64,000 nucleotides of DNA from Halomonas getboli. GTDB taxonomy: Bacteria > Pseudomonadota > Gammaproteobacteria > Pseudomonadales > Halomonadaceae. Both the position numbers and the translations under genes were made by a program. The stretch lies in the NCBI RefSeq assembly GCF_023094245.1, contig NZ_JALMEW010000010.1, forward strand, positions 1-64,000. Direction: 5' to 3'. Within the stretch, counting starts at the first letter, position 1, and every line of letters begins with the position of its first letter. The notes under the pieces are model-generated. The model was not told the origin of the DNA, searched no databases, and saw nothing but the letters and a program-made list of their open reading frames with translations. Shown here one piece after another: positions 7,968-19,737 of the stretch.

Positions 7968-7987
7968 GCTTGTGCGTTTATACAGTA
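7968..7987 (-). promoter_or_regulatory. Candidate LexA (SOS) box of recN
   Basis: On the minus strand TACTGTATAAACGCACAAGC. The left half TACTGTATA is a perfect match to the gammaproteobacterial SOS box; the right half is degenerate (CAA in place of CAG). It is 60 bp upstream of the recN start. Confidence 0.5.
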
Positions 7988-8036
7988 GTTCAGGGAGGGG
8001 GACAACGCACGCTCCGATTCCCGCGCGTCTTCATCC

Positions 8037-8064
8037 CTTGAGATCGACGCGGCCAGCCCCATAT
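8037..8064 (+). promoter_or_regulatory. Sigma-32 heat-shock promoter of grpE
   Basis: CTTGAGA, 13-bp spacer, CCCCATAT: an almost perfect sigma-32 promoter (consensus CTTGAAA-N11-16-CCCCATnT), 80 bp upstream of grpE. Confidence 0.85.
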
Positions 8065-8143
8065 AGCTGGCAACGGCATTTTTCACCGACATATCAGTCT
8101 CGCTGGCGGCTTCGGCCGCCGGCCGGCATTTCAGGAGAGACGC

Positions 8144-8776
8144 ATGGCCAAAGATCCGCAGACCCCGCTGGACGACGAGCTGGCCCGCCAGCAGGACGAG
8201 GCCGACACCCAAGTCGAGCCCGAGCCCGTCGAGGGCGAGCTGGAAGACGCCGTCGACGCGGCCGAGGCCGCCGAAGAGAACGCCGAGGTCGAGTCCGACA
8301 ATCCGGAGGCCGAGATGCTCGCCGCCAAGGTCGAGGAGCTCGAGCAGGCCCTGGAAGAGGCCAAGGACCAGTCGATGCGCACCGCGGCCGAGGCCCAGAA
8401 CGTGCGTCGCCGCGCCGAGCAGGAGGCCGAGAAGGCCCGCAAGTTCGCGCTGGAGAAGTTCGTCAAGGAGCTGCTGCCGGTGGTCGACAGCCTGGAGAAG
8501 GCGCTCGAGGCCATGGGCGAGGACGCCACCGAGGCGCACCGCGAGGGCGTCTCCATGACCCTGAAGATGCAGCTCGACGTGCTCAACAAGTTCGGCGTCG
8601 AGCAGGTCGAGCCGTCCGGCGAGCCCTTCGACCCGCAGTACCACGAGGCCATGGCCATGGTGCCGAACCCCGAGCTCGAGCCCAACACCGTGATGGACGT
8701 GATGCAGAAGGGCTACCTGCTCAACGGTCGCCTGGTGCGCCCGGCGATGGTGGTGGTCAGCCAGGCCGCCGGCTGA
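8144..8776 (+). CDS. grpE: Nucleotide exchange factor GrpE
   Basis: Releases ADP from DnaK during the chaperone cycle. The 210-residue protein has a very acidic N-terminal region (residues 10-65, rich in Asp/Glu), a long helical dimerisation stretch, and the C-terminal GrpE head with [16 protein letters not shown] near residue 157 and [16 protein letters not shown] near 189. Start at the ATG 8144, preceded by AGGAGA. It sits upstream of dnaK and dnaJ in the same direction, with its own sigma-32 promoter. The acidic tail is usual in halophilic relatives. Confidence 0.96.
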   Translation: MAKDPQTPLDDELARQQDEADTQVEPEPVEGELEDAVDAAEAAEENAEVESDNPEAEMLAAKVEELEQALEEAKDQSMRTAAEAQNVRRRAEQEAEKARKFALEKFVKELLPVVDSLEKALEAMGEDATEAHREGVSMTLKMQLDVLNKFGVEQVEPSGEPFDPQYHEAMAMVPNPELEPNTVMDVMQKGYLLNGRLVRPAMVVVSQAAG

Positions 8777-8801
8777 GGCGACGCGAAATCGCCCCGACCC
8801 C

Positions 8802-8829
8802 CTTGAAATGGCGTCGAGGGCCCCCAGAT
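8802..8829 (+). promoter_or_regulatory. Sigma-32 heat-shock promoter of dnaK
   Basis: CTTGAAA (perfect -35), 13-bp spacer, CCCCAGAT (-10). It lies in the 121-bp gap between grpE and dnaK, so dnaK has its own heat-shock start in addition to read-through from grpE. Confidence 0.87.
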
Positions 8830-8897
8830 AAACGTCATCCCGCGGTGAACGCCGCGAACGAACGAAACACGTAACAGCTAATTTTCGAGGATTTCCT

Positions 8898-10826
<1,929 letters not shown>

Positions 10827-10848
10827 CCACGACGCCTGACATCGGGTG

Positions 10849-10883
10849 ACGCCAGCGCGGGGGCCAGACTCCCGCGTTGGTGT
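10849..10883 (+). other. Hairpin between dnaK and dnaJ
   Basis: ACGCCAGCGCGGG pairs with CCCGCGTTGGTGT (13 bp, two G-U pairs) across a 9-nt loop, followed by TTCCGC. There is no T-run, so it may be a partial terminator or an mRNA-processing or stability element that lowers dnaJ expression relative to dnaK. Confidence 0.45.
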
Positions 10884-10919
10884 TTCCGCAGCAGCGTCGC
10901 GACGGAGGCGGACAGACTC

Positions 10920-12062
10920 ATGTCCAAGCGTGATTACTACGAGGTTCTGGGCGTCGAGCGCGGGGCCGATCAGAAAGAGATCAAGAAGGCCTATCGACGC
11001 CTGGCCCAGAAATACCATCCGGACCGTAATCCGGACGACGATACTTCGGCGGAGAAATTCCGCGAGGTGTCCGAGGCCTACGAGGTCCTGACCGACAGCG
11101 AGAAGCGCGCGGCCTACGACCAGTTCGGCCATGCCGGCGTCGACGGCCAGGCCGGTGGTGGCGGCGGCTTCGGCGGTGCCGGTGCCGGCGGCTTCAGCGA
11201 CATCTTCGGCGATGTCTTCGGCGACATCTTCGGCGGGGGCGGCGCGCGTCGTCATCCCAACGCCCCGCAGCGTGGCAGCGACCTGCGCTACAACCTCGAG
11301 CTCGACCTCGAGGATGCGGTGTCCGGCACCAGCGTCGACATCCGCGTGCCGCGTCACGTCGAGTGCGAGCGCTGCGACGGCGACGGCGCCGAGCCGGGCT
11401 CCACCAAGGAGACCTGCCCGACCTGTGCCGGTCATGGCCAGGTGCGCATGCAGCAGGGCTTCTTCGCCGTGCAGCAGACCTGCCCGACCTGTCACGGCAG
11501 CGGCCAGCACATCAAGGTGCCGTGCCACGGCTGTAACGGCGAGGGTCGCGTGCGCGAGACCCGTACCCTGTCGGTGAAGATCCCCGCGGGCGTCGACACC
11601 GGCGATCGCATCCGCCTCAACGGCGAGGGCGAAGCCGGGCTCAACGGCGGGCCGGCCGGCGATCTCTACGTGCAGGTGGCCATCAAGCCGCACCCGATCT
11701 TCGAGCGCGACGGGCGCCACCTGCAGTGCGAGGTGCCGATCAACTTCGTCGACGCCTCCCTGGGCGGCGAGCTCGAGGTGCCGACCCTGGACGGCCGGGT
11801 CAAGCTGAAGATTCCGCCCGAGACCCAGACCGGCAAGCTGTTCCGGCTCAAGGGCAAGGGCGTCAAGCCGGTCCGCGGCGGCCCCGCCGGCGACCTGCTG
11901 TGCAAGGTGGTCGTCGAGACTCCGGTCAAGCTCAGCGAGGAGCAGAAGGACCTGCTGCGCCAGTTCCAGAACAGCCTGGAAGGCAGCAACAGCCATCACT
12001 CGCCGAAGAAGACCAGCTTCTTCGACGGCGTGAAGAAGTTCTTCGAGGACATGAAGCCGTAA
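10920..12062 (+). CDS. dnaJ: Chaperone protein DnaJ (Hsp40)
   Basis: J-domain co-chaperone that delivers substrates to DnaK and stimulates its ATPase. The 380 residues show a J domain with HPD at 33-35, a Gly/Phe-rich linker (about 76-110), and four zinc-finger repeats in order: [24 protein letters not shown] and CHGCNGEG. The C-terminal substrate-binding domains follow. Start at the ATG 10920. It is last in the grpE-dnaK-dnaJ heat-shock cluster and is followed by a strong hairpin terminator. Confidence 0.97.
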   Translation: MSKRDYYEVLGVERGADQKEIKKAYRRLAQKYHPDRNPDDDTSAEKFREVSEAYEVLTDSEKRAAYDQFGHAGVDGQAGGGGGFGGAGAGGFSDIFGDVFGDIFGGGGARRHPNAPQRGSDLRYNLELDLEDAVSGTSVDIRVPRHVECERCDGDGAEPGSTKETCPTCAGHGQVRMQQGFFAVQQTCPTCHGSGQHIKVPCHGCNGEGRVRETRTLSVKIPAGVDTGDRIRLNGEGEAGLNGGPAGDLYVQVAIKPHPIFERDGRHLQCEVPINFVDASLGGELEVPTLDGRVKLKIPPETQTGKLFRLKGKGVKPVRGGPAGDLLCKVVVETPVKLSEEQKDLLRQFQNSLEGSNSHHSPKKTSFFDGVKKFFEDMKP

Positions 12063-12085
12063 GGCGACATTCCCGGCGACAGGCT

Positions 12086-12120
12086 CGAGGCCCCGCACTC
12101 CCCAGGGAGGCGGGGCCTCG
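12086..12120 (+). terminator. Terminator hairpin after dnaJ
   Basis: CGAGGCCCCGC pairs with GCGGGGCCTCG (11 bp), with an inner CTCCC/GGGAG stem. It lies between the convergent ends of dnaJ and the HNH nuclease gene. Followed by TCGTGTCT, so the T-run is weak. Confidence 0.7.
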
Positions 12121-12131
12121 TCGTGTCTGGC

Positions 12132-13064
12132 TCAGTGCTGCAGGTGTGCCAGTCGCCAGGCGAGTGCTTCGGGAGAAGGATGGCGCTGTTCGTCCCGTGG
12201 CAGGGAAAGAGGCGCGTTATCCAGTTCGCACAGCCAGCGATTGTCTGGCACCAGAGCGTCGATGACGGGGCTGACGTGCCAGCGCTTGTCCGGCCCCGGC
12301 GCGATCAGATGATTGTCCATGGCCCAGTGCAGGTTGGGCGTCAGGGCCAAGCCGTTCACGGGGCGGTCGTCCTGGCTGACGGAAAAGGGAATCAGGTGGG
12401 CGGCCTCCACTAGATAGCGGTAGTCCGGCGTGATGTAACGCAGTCGGGTGGCCGCGCATCGATAGTCATAGGCTTCCAGCACCAGGGAGCGAAAGGCCGC
12501 GGAGCGGGCATATTGCTGCTGGCTTGCTTCCTCGACGCTGCCGAGCATTCGATCCGGCTGTCGCTCGTATTCGCCGCTGGCGAGGGCGACGCGAAGATAT
12601 TTCTGCAGCCGGCCGAGGGCATCCGGTTCCGATGCGAGATGATGGTGGGCGATCAACTGGCAGGCCGCTTCTGCCATGCCGGGGGCCTGCAGTGCCTCGA
12701 ACAGTTCGGCGTCCAGGCGTGCGGAGGAAAAGCGTTCGAACAGCTGGTTCAGCGATTTCGGTTGCCCCAGTTGTTTGGCCAGCGGTGCGATCTCGGGGAG
12801 GTAATCGGGTGTCCATAGTGGCCCCGATGGCCCCTTGTCGCTGGCGAGGTGCCACAGCGGCAGCCAGGGGCTCGCGTTGCTTCTCTCGCCTTTCAGGGCT
12901 TCGTAGATATCGTGGTAGCGCGCCAGCAGGCGATCGTCGAGATCGACTCGGGACGATGTGATGTGCCCTGCCTGAATCTCGCAAATGATGGCCATCATGA
13001 GGCCGGGCTTGTGAAAGGGGCTGCCCGTTCGCAGGCGCTTGAGGCATTCGAGTCGCTCGTCCAT
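12132..13064 (-). CDS. HNH endonuclease-like protein, possible stand-alone restriction nuclease
   Basis: About 310 residues. The C-terminal part carries an HNH nuclease motif of the restriction-endonuclease-like type: AAHLIPFS near residue 221, NGLALTPNLHWAMDNHLI near 237-254, the His and Asn positions expected for metal and DNA contact. The N-terminal part starts with FHKPGLMMAIICEI near residue 17, similar to the SPHKPLLLLA element of many such proteins. The ATG at 13062-13064 is preferred because GGAAAG lies 9 nt upstream; ATG 13088 and GTG 13112 are alternatives. Base composition looks less GC-rich than its neighbours and no methylase is adjacent, which suggests transfer. Target and role are unknown. 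Confidence 0.72.
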   Translation of the reverse strand: MDERLECLKRLRTGSPFHKPGLMMAIICEIQAGHITSSRVDLDDRLLARYHDIYEALKGERSNASPWLPLWHLASDKGPSGPLWTPDYLPEIAPLAKQLGQPKSLNQLFERFSSARLDAELFEALQAPGMAEAACQLIAHHHLASEPDALGRLQKYLRVALASGEYERQPDRMLGSVEEASQQQYARSAAFRSLVLEAYDYRCAATRLRYITPDYRYLVEAAHLIPFSVSQDDRPVNGLALTPNLHWAMDNHLIAPGPDKRWHVSPVIDALVPDNRWLCELDNAPLSLPRDEQRHPSPEALAWRLAHLQH

Positions 13065-13263
13065 GTGCGCGGTCTTTCCGATCGTCATGAGAACGGACAA
13101 CGTATCGCGCACAGGCGATGGCTGTCATGCCGCCTTCCGGAAGGGAAGTGAAAGACGCCAGCTTTCAGATGGGAATCATTCCCGTCAACGGTGTACCATG
13201 TCGGGCTCTTACGGGCGCGACGATGGCCGCGCCCGACCGATTCCATCACACACAGGGACGCTC

Positions 13264-14157
13264 ATGGATAACGCCACGGATCGGCCGCTGGCCGGCATCG
13301 TGCTCAGGCTGCTGTCGGGCATTCTCTTCACGGGCATGATGGTGTGCGTCAAGGCGGTGAGCGACGCGGTGCCGCTGGGCCAGACCGTGTTCTTCCGCTC
13401 GGCCTTCGCGCTGCTGCCGATCGTGATCTTCATGACCTGGCGGCGGGAGTTTCCCCGGGCGCTGGTCACGCGCAAGCCGCTCGGGCATCTGGTGCGCTCG
13501 GGGCTGGGGGCGGCGGCCATGTTCGCCTCCTTCGCCGCGGTGGCGCGGCTGCCGGTGGCCGAGGCGACGCTGCTGGCCCAGCTGTCGCCGGTGGCCATGG
13601 CGGTGGGCGGCGTGGTGCTGCTGGGCGAGCGCTTCACCCTGCACCGGGCGGCGGCGTTCGCGCTGGTGCTGGCGGGCGTGGCGGCGCTGGTGCTGCCCGA
13701 CCTGGGCGAGTCCCGCGGGCAGGTGGTGGGCTACGGCCTGGGCGTGCTGGCGGCGCTGCTGACGGCCGGAGCGCTGGTGACGGTGCGGCGCATCTCGCGC
13801 ACCGAGACGGCGGCGTCCATCGCCTTCTACTTCGTGCTGGTCACGGCGCTGGCCGGCCTGGCCACCCTGCCGCTGGGCTGGGTGGCGGTGTCGGGGCAGA
13901 CGCTGGCGCTGCTGGTGCTGGCGGGGCTGTTCGGCGGCGCCGCGCATATCTGCATGACCCTGGCGCTGCGCTACGCCGAGGTCTCGCGCCTGGCGCCGTT
14001 CGAGTACGTGGCGCTGATCTGGCCGGTGCTGGCCGATCTGCTGATCTTCGGGCTGGCGCCGTCCAGCGGCTTTCTGGTGGCGCTGCCGCTGGTGCTGGGC
14101 GGCGCGGCCCTGGCGGCGCTGGAGGGGCGTCGGCTCAGACGGCCTCTTCGACAATGA
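13264..14157 (+). CDS. EamA-family (DMT) transporter
   Basis: Predicted inner-membrane exporter of the drug/metabolite transporter superfamily. The 297 residues contain about ten hydrophobic segments arranged as two EamA repeats of five helices each; the first begins at IVLRLLSGILFTGMMVCVK and the second near residue 155. Substrate cannot be read from the sequence. Start at the ATG 13264 after AGGGA; the longer frame from 13039 adds no membrane segment. The 3' end overlaps the convergent ABC ATPase gene by 23 bp. There is no functional link to the neighbours. Confidence 0.8.
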   Translation: MDNATDRPLAGIVLRLLSGILFTGMMVCVKAVSDAVPLGQTVFFRSAFALLPIVIFMTWRREFPRALVTRKPLGHLVRSGLGAAAMFASFAAVARLPVAEATLLAQLSPVAMAVGGVVLLGERFTLHRAAAFALVLAGVAALVLPDLGESRGQVVGYGLGVLAALLTAGALVTVRRISRTETAASIAFYFVLVTALAGLATLPLGWVAVSGQTLALLVLAGLFGGAAHICMTLALRYAEVSRLAPFEYVALIWPVLADLLIFGLAPSSGFLVALPLVLGGAALAALEGRRLRRPLRQ

Positions 14158-14884
14158 GCTGAGGCCGGCCCCGCGAGCAGCGCTCGATGCGCGCGGTCAC
14201 CCGGTAGACGCGGTGCAGCAGCTCGGGGGTCACCACCTCTTCGGTCGGGCCGCAGGCGATCAGCTCGCCGTGCTTGAGCACCATCGCCTGATCGGTGAAG
14301 CGCAGCGCATGGCCCAGGTCGTGCAGGGCGGCGATCACCAGCATGCCGCGCTCCTTCGCCAGCCGGCGCAGGATCGACAGCAGCTGGATCTGGCGATGCA
14401 GGTCCAGCGCTGAGGTCGGCTCGTCGAGCAGCAGCACCTCGGGGTTCTGCACCAGCGCCTGGGCCGCGCTCACCATCTGCCGCTGGCCGCCGCTCAGGTC
14501 GCCGATGTCGCGCTCGCCGAGCGCGGCGACTCCCAGCTCCTCCAGCGCGCGGTCGACCTCGGCCAGATCCTCGGCCTGCACGTTCAGGTGCCGCCCCTGC
14601 ATGCGCGCCAGCAGCACCGATTCATAGACCGTCAGCACCGCGTTGGCGCCGGTGTCCTGGGGCATGTAGGCCACCGGGCGCTCGCGGGTGGCGCCCTCGA
14701 GGCGCACCGTGCCGGCGCCGTCGAGCAGCCCGAAGATGCGCCGGAAGAGGGTCGACTTGCCTGCGGCGTTGGGGCCGAGCACGGCCACCACCTGGCCGCC
14801 CTCGAGGGGCGGCGTGGTGACCTCGGAGAGGATGCGGCGGCGGCCGTAGCGGGCCGACAGCCCGTCGAGGGTGAGCGTTACCAT
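14135..14884 (-). CDS. Iron-complex ABC transporter, ATP-binding protein (FecE/FepC type)
   Basis: ATPase subunit that drives import of an iron chelate, siderophore or similar complex. The 249 residues contain Walker A GPNAAGKS (37-44), the signature LSGGQRQ near 146, and Walker B LLLDEPTSALD near 168, followed by the H-loop ALHD. Start at the ATG 14882-14884, overlapping the permease stop by 7 nt. It is third in the operon after the binding protein and permease. A long apparent frame running on into the permease gene is an out-of-frame artefact there. Confidence 0.9.
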   Translation of the reverse strand: MVTLTLDGLSARYGRRRILSEVTTPPLEGGQVVAVLGPNAAGKSTLFRRIFGLLDGAGTVRLEGATRERPVAYMPQDTGANAVLTVYESVLLARMQGRHLNVQAEDLAEVDRALEELGVAALGERDIGDLSGGQRQMVSAAQALVQNPEVLLLDEPTSALDLHRQIQLLSILRRLAKERGMLVIAALHDLGHALRFTDQAMVLKHGELIACGPTEEVVTPELLHRVYRVTARIERCSRGRPQLIVEEAV

Positions 14885-15969
14885 GAGGCCTTCTTGTGGC
14901 GGAGGACGAGGAACAGGAAGAAGGGGATGCCGACCAGCGAGGTGATGATGCCGATGGGGATGACGGTGCCCGGGATCAGCACCTTCGACAGCACCGAGCC
15001 GATGGACAGGATCAGCGCGCCGCACAGCGCCGCGCCGGGCAGGAAGAAGCGCTGATCCTCGCCCACCAGCATCCTCGCGATGTGCGGGCCCACCAGGCCG
15101 ATGAAGCCGATGGTGCCGACGAAGGCCACGGCGATGGCGGCCAGCAGCGAGACCAGCACCAGCACCTCGAGGCGCAGTGCGCGGGGCTTCACGCCCAGGC
15201 TCTCGGCCTTGGCGTCGCCCAGGCGCATGGCGGTCAGCGCCCAGCCGTGACGTGCCAGCAGCGGCATCACCACCGCCAGTACGCCGAGCGCGATCCACAG
15301 CTTGGGCCAGGTGGCCTTGGTCAGGCTGCCCATGGTCCAGAACACCACCGCGGAGACGGCCTGCTGGCTGGCGAAGAACTGGATCAGCGACATCAGGGCG
15401 TTGAAGATGAACACCATGGCGATGCCCAGCAGCACGATGGTCTCGATCGTCACCCCGCGGCGCATGCTCAGGGCATGGATCGCGAAGGCGGTGATCATGG
15501 CCATGACGAAGGCGTTGATCGGAATCACGTAGTCGACCGCCGCGGGCACGATCGTCACGCCGAAGGCCAGCGCCAGGGCGGCGCCGAAGCTGGCGCCCGC
15601 CGAGATGCCCAGCGTGAAGGGACTGGCCAGCGGGTTGCTGAGGATGGTCTGCATCTGGGCGCCGGCCACCGACAGGCTGGCGCCGACCGCCAGCGCCATC
15701 AGCGCCACCGGCATGCGGATCTCCCACAGGATGACGCGGGCCTGCTGGCTGACGTCGTCCGGGGTGAACAGCGCGGCGATGACCTCGCCGAGGCCGTAGC
15801 GGGCCGGCCCCAGCGCGAGGTCGACGCACAGGCTGAGGAACAGCGCCAGCGCCAGGGCGGCGAGGATCAGCTGGCGGCGGACCACCAGGGCGCGGTAGAA
15901 GTCGCGCCCCTCTTCGGCGGCGGGCATGCCTTGTGAGGCAGTCGATGCGCTGGCCGGCATATCAGTCAT
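14878..15969 (-). CDS. Iron-complex ABC transporter, permease (FecCD family)
   Basis: Inner-membrane permease of the FecCD/BtuC family. The 363 residues have a cytoplasmic N-terminal stretch, a first helix near 34-52 (ILAALALALFLSLCVDLAL) and about nine more hydrophobic segments. Family motifs include NPLASPFTLGISAGASFGAA near 111 and FIGLVGPHIARML near 272. It overlaps the binding-protein gene upstream by 8 nt and the ATPase gene downstream by 7 nt, so translation of all three is probably coupled. Iron or heme chelate import is inferred from the family. Confidence 0.92.
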   Translation of the reverse strand: MTDMPASASTASQGMPAAEEGRDFYRALVVRRQLILAALALALFLSLCVDLALGPARYGLGEVIAALFTPDDVSQQARVILWEIRMPVALMALAVGASLSVAGAQMQTILSNPLASPFTLGISAGASFGAALALAFGVTIVPAAVDYVIPINAFVMAMITAFAIHALSMRRGVTIETIVLLGIAMVFIFNALMSLIQFFASQQAVSAVVFWTMGSLTKATWPKLWIALGVLAVVMPLLARHGWALTAMRLGDAKAESLGVKPRALRLEVLVLVSLLAAIAVAFVGTIGFIGLVGPHIARMLVGEDQRFFLPGAALCGALILSIGSVLSKVLIPGTVIPIGIITSLVGIPFFLFLVLRHKKASW

Positions 15970-17089
15970 CCTTCAGCGAGACCCAGTAGCCCGGCGCGTA
16001 GTCCACCGGCAGGAAGCGGTTGTGGAGCTCTTCCATCGTGGCTTCAGGGTCGAGGTCGGGGAACAGCTCGGGATGGAACCACTTGGCCAGCCGCTGTACC
16101 GCCACGAAGTAGTAGGGGCTGTTGTAGAACTGGTGCCAGATGGCGTGGAAGTCGTCGTTGTCGACGGCCTCGATGCCGGTCATGGCGGTGCGCTCGGTCA
16201 GCGCCTGGAGCTTGGCACGGGCGGCGTCCAGGTCGGCGCCGGGGCCTACGCCGACCCAGTCGCCGCCGGGCACGTAGGCGTCCCAGTGGCCGCCGGTCAC
16301 CACCACCTGCTGCGGGTTGGCGGCGATGATCTGCTCCGGATTCAGGGTGCCGAAGGTGCCGGGAATGATGCCGTCGGCGATGTTGGTGCCGCCGGCGAGC
16401 TCGACGTATTCGCCGAAGTTGCCCGGGCCGAAGCTCATGCAGCAGTCGTCGGAGTAGCCGCCGGCGCGATCGACGAACACCCGCGGACGCTCGGGATCGG
16501 CGGCCTCGATGACGTCGGTGACGCGCGCCATCTGTTTTTCGGAGAAGTCGATGAAGGCCTCGGCCGCGTCTTGCTCACCGAGCAGCTCGCCCATCAGCCG
16601 CATGGAGGGCGTGGTGTGTGCCAGCGGATCCTCGCGGAAGTCGACGTAGACGATCGGGATGCCCAGCTGCGCCAGCTTGTCGTCGTAGGCGGCGTCCTCG
16701 GTGGCGGCCCTGGCCTCGAGGTTCATCAGCACCACGTCCGGCTGCAGCGCGGCGGCCTGCTCGACGTCGAAGGTGCCGTCCTTGAAGCCGCCGAAGGTCG
16801 GGATGTCCTTCAGCTCGGGGAACTTCGCCGCGTAGCGGGCGTAGTTGTCCGGGTCGGCCTGGGAGAAGTCCTCGCGCCAGCCCACCACGTGCTGGAAGGG
16901 ATCTTCCGGCTCGAGTGCGCCGAGCAGGTAGATCTGGCGCCCCTCGCCGAGGATCACGCGATCCACGGGGGCGTCGACGGTGACCTCGCGACCGGCCACG
17001 TCGGTGACGGTGATTTCCTCGGCCAGTGCAGTCGTGGCGCCGAGGGCGAGGGCCGCGCCGGCGACGGCGTTCAACAGTGGGCTGGGCAT
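15962..17089 (-). CDS. Iron-complex ABC transporter, periplasmic substrate-binding protein
   Basis: First gene of the importer operon. The 375-residue precursor starts MPSPLLNAVAGAALALGATT, with a likely signal peptidase site after ALA at residue 23. The mature part begins with EITVTDVAGREVTVDAPVDRV, the typical opening of FepB/BtuF-type (TroA-like) binding proteins. The Cys-Cys in GYSDDCCMSFGPGNFGEY is unusual. The start at 17087-17089 is chosen because the signal peptide begins there; the 36-codon upstream extension is not needed. The exact ligand is unknown. The upstream 277-bp gap should hold the promoter, but I could not find a clear Fur box. Confidence 0.9.
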   Translation of the reverse strand: MPSPLLNAVAGAALALGATTALAEEITVTDVAGREVTVDAPVDRVILGEGRQIYLLGALEPEDPFQHVVGWREDFSQADPDNYARYAAKFPELKDIPTFGGFKDGTFDVEQAAALQPDVVLMNLEARAATEDAAYDDKLAQLGIPIVYVDFREDPLAHTTPSMRLMGELLGEQDAAEAFIDFSEKQMARVTDVIEAADPERPRVFVDRAGGYSDDCCMSFGPGNFGEYVELAGGTNIADGIIPGTFGTLNPEQIIAANPQQVVVTGGHWDAYVPGGDWVGVGPGADLDAARAKLQALTERTAMTGIEAVDNDDFHAIWHQFYNSPYYFVAVQRLAKWFHPELFPDLDPEATMEELHNRFLPVDYAPGYWVSLKDD

Positions 17090-17366
17090 GGCGGTGTCGG
17101 GCTCGTTGTCATGGTTCGGTAAGGCGAGGGTGTTTCTCGGTCTCGCCAGCGTTTGCGACTCATTACTGTTCGCGAGTGGCGGCCAGTATGCCCGCATCCT
17201 CCGGCGCCGTCGAGGCGGGCGGAGCGAGGCGCTGCAGCGCGCGGGCCACCGTCAGGCACGGCGGTCCCGCCTGGCCGAACGCGAGGCTGCCGTCGCCGGG
17301 GCTGGCGTTCGCGGTGGGCGTCGTCATAGTCTGGTGGCCCACCCTACTGGAACGCGGAGAGCAGAG

Positions 17367-17648
17367 ATGCCGATTTCACGTGCCGATATCGCCACCGAGT
17401 CCGGCGACAAGCTGATCAACCGGCTGTGCAAGCACTGGGCTCACAAGCTGGAGGTGGAGCAGGAAGAGGGCAAGGGACGCGTGACCTTCGACGTGGGCAG
17501 CTGCCTGATGACCAGTGAGCCGGGCAGGCTGCACGTGGCCGTCGAGGCGCTGGACGAGGAAGGCCTGGACCGCCTCGAGGGCGTGGTGGCGAGCCATCTC
17601 GAGCGCATGGCTGGCAAGGAAACGCTGGAGATCGTCTGGGAAAACTGA
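17367..17648 (+). CDS. DUF2218 family protein
   Basis: A 93-residue protein matching the DUF2218 pattern: CKHWAHKLEVEQEEGKGRVTF near residues 21-41, LHVAVEALDEEGLDRLEGVVASHLERMA near 55-81, and a terminal LEIVWEN. No biochemical function is known to me. Members of this family are often found near siderophore or iron-uptake genes, and here it is divergent from the iron ABC transporter. Start at the ATG 17367 after GGAGAG. It is cytosolic, with no signal peptide or membrane segment. A link to iron metabolism is only inferred from position. Confidence 0.75.
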   Translation: MPISRADIATESGDKLINRLCKHWAHKLEVEQEEGKGRVTFDVGSCLMTSEPGRLHVAVEALDEEGLDRLEGVVASHLERMAGKETLEIVWEN

Positions 17649-17665
17649 GCCTCGCCGCCTCGCCG

Positions 17666-19451
<1,786 letters not shown>

Positions 19452-19585
19452 GCCATCGATCTGCATCGAGGGGGTAGTCGAGCGGCCGCGGATGCTTTAA
19501 AATCCCCCAAATTTTGGCCGGGCGACGGCCCTTCGCCGCGCAAGCGCTTGTTGCGTCGGCCCAGCATTCCGAGCGAATGACAACA

Positions 19586-19632
19586 AGCGGGATGAAACCG
19601 GTCTTCCATGTCGGGTTTCGTCCCGCTTTTTT
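19586..19632 (+). terminator. Strong intrinsic terminator in the dapB-carA gap (dapB end or carA attenuator)
   Basis: AGCGGGATGAAACC pairs with GGTTTCGTCCCGCT (14 bp, one mismatch-type U-G), a 14-nt loop, then six T. It stands 135 bp after dapB and 105 bp before carA. A TAAAAT -10-like element at 19498-19503 lies upstream of it, so a transcript starting there would meet this terminator before carA. An 8-nt match GCCCTTCG (about 19528) to CGAAGGGC (about 19640) could allow an alternative fold. Attenuation is a hypothesis; a plain dapB terminator is the simpler reading. Confidence 0.8.
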
Positions 19633-19737
19633 ACGGGCCGAAGGGCGGTGGGGCGTTTCACCCGACGGGGGCCTGCCGAGCCTATCCTTGACGAGCTGTC
19701 TCGAAAGCTGTCTGTGAAAATATGGGAGGACGTTGCA

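Noticed and set aside
14135..15829. 564-codon minus-strand frame that seems to fuse permease and ATPase
   Set aside because: The N-terminal part is an out-of-frame reading of the FecCD permease; only the last 249 residues are the real ATPase.
17090..17366. Fur box upstream of the iron binding-protein gene
   Set aside because: The best AT-rich stretch (around ATTACTGTTCGCGA) matches the 19-bp Fur consensus too poorly to report as a site.
19514..19717. Leader peptide in the carA leader
   Set aside because: The 67-codon frame shows no arginine or pyrimidine-sensing codon run near its start and no clear ribosome-binding site.
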